From NCBI RefSeq assembly GCF_902491705.1, contig NZ_CABUIW010000071.1, positions 1-9,319 of the forward strand: a DNA stretch of 9,319 nt, in the 5' to 3' direction. Shown here one piece after another: positions 5,840 to 9,319 of this stretch. Origin of the DNA: an uncultured Lactobacillus sp. Its GTDB lineage: Bacteria; Bacillota; Bacilli; Lactobacillales; Lactobacillaceae. A model generated the notes under the pieces. It ran no database searches and was not told the DNA's origin. It saw only the letters and a list, made by a program, of their open reading frames with translations. The position numbers and the translations under genes were made by a program. Numbering within the stretch: position 1 is the stretch's first letter; the number at the start of each line of letters is the position of its first letter.

Positions 5840-5844
5840 GGGGG
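5840..5844 (+). promoter_or_regulatory. Ribosome binding site for the TTG start at 5853
   Basis: GGGGG lies 8 nt before TTG at 5853-5855. This spacing is right for a ribosome site, whereas the earlier in-frame ATG codons at 5754 and 5760 sit at the foot of the regulatory terminator and have no ribosome site. Confidence 0.65.
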
Positions 5845-5852
5845 TTTTACAA

Positions 5853-7466
5853 TTGAAGTCAAGATTTAGATGGATCGCCGCATTAATGACGGTGCTCCTC
5901 AGTATATTTATCGGATTCAGCTTTAGCACTAATTCGACTCAAGCTGCTAAAAATGATTCCGGCACATTAAAGATCGGTATGGAAGCAAACTATCCACCAT
6001 ATAACTGGACTCAACCTAAGAAGTCCAATGGTGCTGTTCCAATCGATGGTTCTAACTCATACGCTAATGGTTATGATGTTCAAATTGCCAAGATTATTGG
6101 TAAGAGACTTCATAAAAAGGTTATCGTTGAAAAGACACAATGGGATGGACTTTTACCAGCATTAACTTCAGGCAAGATTGACTTGATCATTGCTGGTATG
6201 TCACCTACTGCAGAAAGACGTAAGGCAATCAACTTCTCAGAACCTTACCGTAAAAGTACTTTCGTTGTTATCACTAATAAAGCAAGTAAATATTCAAACG
6301 CTAAGAAATTAACTGATTTTAAAGGCGCTAAGTTAACTGCTCAACAAGGTACTTTGCACTACGGCTTAATCAAGCAATTAAAGGGTGCTCACAGAGAACC
6401 TGCAATGCGTGACTTCTCAGCTATGCGTCAAAGTCTTGCATCCGGTACTATCGACGGTTATGTTGCCGAAGATATTGAATTTGAAAGTTACCACAACGTT
6501 AACCCTAACATTGTTGCCATTAACTTGAACAAGATGGCAGGCTTCCACGTTGATCACGATGACTCTGTTACAAGTATCGGTGTAAAGAAAGGCAACACTA
6601 AGCTTTTAAATGAAGTTAACGCTACTTTAAGAACTATTTCTAACAAAAAGCGTGACCAATTAATGTCACAAGCCGTTAAGGAACAACCTAAGGCTGGTAA
6701 CGAAACTAAGAAAGAAAACTGGCTCGTTACTACTTGGAAGCAATATGGTGGCATGATTATGTCAGGTATCGGCATGACCTTGCTTTTAGCTTTAGTTGGT
6801 ACTATTGTTGGTTTCTTCATCGGTTTGCTTGTTGGTATCGTTCGTACTATTCCAACACCAACTACTCGCGGCAAGCGTTGGGCATTAAACTTTGTTAAGT
6901 GGTTATTATCTGTTTATGTTGAAATCTTCCGTGGTACTCCAATGATGGTTCAGGCAGCCGTAATTTACTACGGTATCGCTCAATTCTGGCACCTAAACTT
7001 GAACAGAACTGTTGCAGCTTTGATTATCGTTTCTATCAACACCGGTGCCTACTTGGCCGAAGTTATCCGTGGTGGTATTATTTCAACTCCAGAAGGTCAA
7101 TTCGAAGCAGCTAGTGCACTTGGTATGACTCACAACCAAAGAATGTGGCATATCATCTTACCTCAAGCTATTAGAAACTGTTTACCATCAATTACCAACG
7201 AATTTATCGTTAACATCAAGGATACTTCAGTATTGAGTATTATCTCAGTTTCAGAATTGTTCTTCGTTGGTACAACTATTGCCAGTCAATCATTCAAGTT
7301 CTTCCCAACTTACTTAATGATTTCAGCAATCTACTTAATTTTGACCTTTACTATTACTAGAATCTTCAACTTTATTGAAAAGAGACTTGAAGGTAACAAG
7401 AACTACAACTTGATGGCTAACCAAGTTCAAGTTGGTACTCCAAAAGATGCGGAGGCAAACAATTAA
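5853..7466 (+). CDS. Fused substrate-binding protein and permease of an ABC importer, predicted lysine
   Basis: One 537-residue protein joins a secreted binding domain to a membrane permease. Residues 1-31 are a signal sequence (KSRFRW, a hydrophobic core, then TQAA at the cleavage site), and about 38-275 form a type 3 solute-binding domain (GTLKIGM, WDGLLPALTSGKIDLIIAGMS, FSEPY). A Lys/Asn-rich linker leads to the permease (about 290-515), with FRGTP near residue 361 and the EAA loop around residues 410-430 (EAASALGM). That loop contacts the ATPase. Family context alone would say polar amino acids or glutamine; the upstream L-box says lysine. The likely start is TTG at 5853, with GGGGG 8 nt upstream; earlier ATG codons fall in the terminator region. 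It overlaps the ATPase gene by 1 nt. Confidence 0.93.
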   Translation: MKSRFRWIAALMTVLLSIFIGFSFSTNSTQAAKNDSGTLKIGMEANYPPYNWTQPKKSNGAVPIDGSNSYANGYDVQIAKIIGKRLHKKVIVEKTQWDGLLPALTSGKIDLIIAGMSPTAERRKAINFSEPYRKSTFVVITNKASKYSNAKKLTDFKGAKLTAQQGTLHYGLIKQLKGAHREPAMRDFSAMRQSLASGTIDGYVAEDIEFESYHNVNPNIVAINLNKMAGFHVDHDDSVTSIGVKKGNTKLLNEVNATLRTISNKKRDQLMSQAVKEQPKAGNETKKENWLVTTWKQYGGMIMSGIGMTLLLALVGTIVGFFIGLLVGIVRTIPTPTTRGKRWALNFVKWLLSVYVEIFRGTPMMVQAAVIYYGIAQFWHLNLNRTVAALIIVSINTGAYLAEVIRGGIISTPEGQFEAASALGMTHNQRMWHIILPQAIRNCLPSITNEFIVNIKDTSVLSIISVSELFFVGTTIASQSFKFFPTYLMISAIYLILTFTITRIFNFIEKRLEGNKNYNLMANQVQVGTPKDAEANN

Positions 7467-8221
7467 TGACTGAATCAAACGAAGTAATTTTAAGTTTAAA
7501 GCATATGCAAAAGTCCTACGGGGCTCACAAGGTATTGAAGGATATTTCCTTTGACATTAATAAAGGTGAAATCGTAACTATTATCGGTCCTTCCGGTGGT
7601 GGTAAGTCCACTACCCTTCGTTGCATCAACTTGCTTGAAGAACCTACCGGTGGCGAGATCGATTTTCACGGTGAAAACATCTTGCATCCCGGCTACAACC
7701 GCAATACCTTTAGATCAAAGGTCGGTATGGTTTTCCAACAATTCGACTTATTCGAAAACAAGAATGTCTTGGAAAACTGCATGATCGGTCAAGAATTAGT
7801 TTTGAAGCGTTCCAAAGATGAAGCTCGCAAGATCGCCATGGAAAACCTAAAGAAGGTTGGCATGGACCCATTTATCAAGGCTAAGCCACAACAATTATCT
7901 GGTGGTCAACAACAGCGTGTAGCTATCGCTCGTGCGATTTCAATGGATCCTGAAGTTTTACTCTTCGACGAACCAACTAGTGCCCTCGACCCAGAAATGG
8001 TTGGTGAAGTACTAGACGTTATGCAAAAGCTAGCTACAACCGGTTTGACTATGGTTATCGTTACTCACGAAATGGGCTTTGCTAAGAGTATTTCTGACCG
8101 TGTTCTCTTCATCAGCGACGGTGTAATTACTGAACAAGGTTCACCTGATCAAATCTTTGATCACCCTAAGAATGAAAAGACTCAAAAGTTCTTGAGCAAC
8201 TTCAGAAAAATGGACTTTTAA
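7466..8221 (+). CDS. ABC transporter ATP-binding protein (polar amino acid type)
   Basis: This 251-residue ATPase powers the importer encoded by the preceding gene and acts on the cytoplasmic face of the membrane. Visible motifs are Walker A GPSGGGKST (Lys47), Q-loop VFQQFDLF, signature LSGGQQQR (about 144-151), Walker B LLFDEP with Asp168 and catalytic Glu169, D-loop SALDP, and the H-loop His201. The match to the GlnQ/HisP family is close along the whole length. The ATG (7466-7468) overlaps the previous stop as TAATG and has GGAGG at 7451-7455, so translation is coupled. The gene is in the lysine riboswitch operon and ends at the strong terminator at 8227-8264. It has no binding-protein or permease gene of its own beyond the fused one. 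Confidence 0.97.
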   Translation: MTESNEVILSLKHMQKSYGAHKVLKDISFDINKGEIVTIIGPSGGGKSTTLRCINLLEEPTGGEIDFHGENILHPGYNRNTFRSKVGMVFQQFDLFENKNVLENCMIGQELVLKRSKDEARKIAMENLKKVGMDPFIKAKPQQLSGGQQQRVAIARAISMDPEVLLFDEPTSALDPEMVGEVLDVMQKLATTGLTMVIVTHEMGFAKSISDRVLFISDGVITEQGSPDQIFDHPKNEKTQKFLSNFRKMDF

Positions 8222-8226
8222 AATTC

Positions 8227-8264
8227 AAAAAGACGAGAAGTTTAATTACTTCTCGTCTTTTTTT
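8227..8264 (+). terminator. Intrinsic terminator of the importer operon
   Basis: AGACGAGAAGT (8231-8241) pairs perfectly with ACTTCTCGTCT (8248-8258) around a 6-nt loop and is followed by seven T residues (8258-8264). The flanking A and T runs extend the stem. It lies 10 nt after the ATPase stop and separates the importer from the DUF805 gene. Confidence 0.92.
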
Positions 8265-8267
8265 GGT

Positions 8268-8273
8268 TATAAT
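8268..8273 (+). promoter_or_regulatory. -10 box of the DUF805 gene
   Basis: A perfect TATAAT lies just after the T-run of the preceding terminator and 30 nt before the GAATG start region, with GGAGG at 8291-8295. The expected -35 position falls inside the terminator hairpin and does not match well. Confidence 0.45.
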
Positions 8274-8302
8274 TAATAAAAAATTAAATTGGAGGAAAAA
8301 TT

Positions 8303-9238
8303 ATGAATGAAAGAGTATATTACTTCATCAAGTCATATGATGAAAATTTACCTAAGCCCCCTGCAGAGAGCTTCGGCCAAATTTTAAATGAAACTTATCT
8401 GCATCCCTTCAACTGGAATGCAAGAACCACGCGTAAGTCTTACTGGTGGAGTGTTTTAATTAATACCATCATCGCCATTTTAAGCATCATTCTTGGCCTC
8501 TATGCCTTCAACGAAAACATCAATCCAGGTATTAGGGTAATCGATGCTGTTGTTGCCATCGTGGTCTACATATGGGTATTCTTAGCTGGCTTAGGTCAAA
8601 GAATCCGCCGCTTGCACGATGTTGACTACAGCGGCTATTGGTACTGGGCTTCATTTACCGGCTACGGCACTATGTTTTTATTCTATTTAGCACTTCAACC
8701 TTCTGTTCAAAGAAAGGTTAAGTGGGGTACATACCTCTTTAGTGATCAAGATTATCCTGAAGGACAAAAGGAAAAGGTTCCTGTTCCTACTGTTGGTCAA
8801 ATTTTAAAAGAACACTTCTTTGACTGCTTTAAGTGGAACGCTAGATCTACTAGAACCTCATTCTGGGTAGGAGCCGCTATCAGCCAAGTCATTCTTACAA
8901 TCAGTACCTTCGCTGGCTATTTGCTTGCTATCTTTTTATTTAGTCCATTCAGCGTTGTTATCGCTGATTCTAGTGGCGTAAGTAATAGAGGTTTAGCAAT
9001 CTGCTTAATTGTACTTTTTATTATTTTCTTAGCGGCCGCTATCTGGGCATTTTTAGCACAACTTGGTCATACCATTCGCCGTTTGCACGATGCCGGTTTT
9101 AACGGTGGCTGGTGGTGGATCAGTGTAATTCCTTATGTTGGAAATTTATTCTTATCTTTTTTGTTGTTCCACCCTACAACTAAGTTAGACGTGAAATGGA
9201 ATGGCTATCTATTTGACGATGACGACCGCATTAGATAA
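8303..9238 (+). CDS. Tandem DUF805 membrane protein, unknown function
   Basis: A 311-residue membrane protein formed by two copies of a DUF805 unit. Unit 1 (about residues 22-150) and unit 2 (about 164-311) share the same landmarks: an amphipathic start (GQIL...), a W-N-A-R-x-T-R motif, a hydrophobic helix, a second helix ending A-x-L-G-x-x-I-R-R-L-H-D, an aromatic YW-rich patch, and a closing V-K-W-x-x-Y-L-F. The two units differ at many positions, so the duplication is old. Four to six helices are likely. The family has no known function. The ATG at 8303 has GGAGG 7 nt upstream (8291-8295). The gene is monocistronic, with a terminator before it and an insertion sequence end after it. Confidence 0.9.
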   Translation: MNERVYYFIKSYDENLPKPPAESFGQILNETYLHPFNWNARTTRKSYWWSVLINTIIAILSIILGLYAFNENINPGIRVIDAVVAIVVYIWVFLAGLGQRIRRLHDVDYSGYWYWASFTGYGTMFLFYLALQPSVQRKVKWGTYLFSDQDYPEGQKEKVPVPTVGQILKEHFFDCFKWNARSTRTSFWVGAAISQVILTISTFAGYLLAIFLFSPFSVVIADSSGVSNRGLAICLIVLFIIFLAAAIWAFLAQLGHTIRRLHDAGFNGGWWWISVIPYVGNLFLSFLLFHPTTKLDVKWNGYLFDDDDRIR

Positions 9239-9260
9239 ACAAAAAGCTCATTTTGAAGTG

Positions 9261-9294
9261 AGACCCAAAAGTTAGACACTTTTGGGTCTTTTAT
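9261..9294 (+). terminator. Hairpin at the IS end, terminator-like
   Basis: AGACCCAAAAGT (9261-9272) pairs perfectly with ACTTTTGGGTCT (9278-9289) around a 5-nt loop, followed by TTTATT. It would stop transcription coming from the DUF805 gene before orfA. It may also serve as the DUF805 gene's working terminator now. Confidence 0.7.
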
Positions 9295-9295
9295 T

Positions 9296-9319
9296 ATGAC
9301 TAAATTTAATAAAGAACAA
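9296..9319 (+). CDS. Start of a probable IS orfA transposase gene (partial, cut by the window edge)
   Basis: Eight codons from ATG at 9296 read MTKFNKEQ, which is typical of the start of the helix-turn-helix OrfA of IS3-family elements. No clear ribosome site precedes it, and the ATG follows the end hairpin by 6 nt, as is common in this family. The call rests mainly on the position next to an IS-like end. Confidence 0.5.

Larger units (their letters stand above)
9259..9319 (+). mobile_element. Left end of a probable IS3-family insertion sequence (partial)
   Basis: The stretch from TG at 9259 (TGAGACCCAAAAGTTAGACA) has the look of the left inverted repeat of IS3-family elements of the IS150/IS1223 type; this is from memory of the family, not a search. 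A 12-bp hairpin (9261-9272 with 9278-9289) follows the end, as often found near IS ends to block outside transcription. The coding start at 9296 fits an orfA. Only the first 61 bp lie in the window, so type and completeness are unknown. Confidence 0.6.

Noticed and set aside
5754..5852. Upstream extension of the importer gene to the ATG at 5754
   Set aside because: The segment is the riboswitch terminator and leader; the TTG at 5853 has a ribosome site and gives a proper signal sequence.
6554..6874. Open frame of 106 codons on the minus strand inside the fused importer gene
   Set aside because: It is antisense to a strongly conserved gene, its content mirrors the codon use of that gene, and no ribosome site or promoter supports it.

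Overview
The window is low-GC, tightly packed DNA whose proteins, Shine-Dalgarno sequences (AGGAGG-like) and intrinsic terminators suggest a Firmicute. The best fit is a Lactobacillus of the acidophilus/helveticus/crispatus type; this is an inference from protein style and from an IS3-type insertion sequence end, not a database result. It is mostly chromosomal housekeeping and accessory DNA. There is no CRISPR array, phage region, rRNA or tRNA.

Layout. (1) 80-1537 (+): cardiolipin synthase with two HKD motifs. It converges with and overlaps by 6 nt a small membrane protein gene (1532-2011, -), whose intrinsic terminator lies inside the synthase coding region. (2) 2101-4159 (+): a likely operon of a small sirtuin, an O6-alkylguanine-DNA alkyltransferase homologue whose active-site Cys is Asp, and a TerC-family membrane protein. 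It ends at a bidirectional terminator (4164-4200). (3) 4204-4824 (-): a two-helix small membrane protein and, upstream of it, a DUF488 protein. (4) 4888-5520 (+): an AAG-type 3-methyladenine DNA glycosylase divergent from DUF488. (5) 5517-8264 (+): a promoter, a lysine riboswitch (L-box) with all five helices and a perfect 6-bp L2/L3 kissing pair, a regulatory terminator, then a two-gene ABC importer (fused binding protein-permease plus ATPase). (6) 8303-9238 (+): a membrane protein made of two DUF805 units. (7) 9259-9319: the left end of a probable IS3-family element, with the first 8 codons of its orfA, cut by the window edge.

How the parts work together. The clearest regulatory unit is the L-box and its transporter: when lysine is plentiful the aptamer should favour termination before the importer genes, so the importer is predicted to carry lysine even though its protein family alone would suggest glutamine or polar amino acids. 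The true start of the fused gene is argued to be a TTG at 5853, because the earlier in-frame ATG codons lie in the riboswitch terminator region. Two unrelated genes (the alkyltransferase homologue and the glycosylase) belong to alkylation-damage families, and both depart from the consensus at informative positions. The sirtuin has only two of the four usual zinc-binding cysteines, with two histidines nearby.

I found no clear new multi-gene system. The items most worth a second look are the catalytic Cys-to-Asp protein in a sirtuin/TerC operon, the sirtuin zinc site, the riboswitch-importer pairing, and the terminator buried in the cardiolipin synthase gene.
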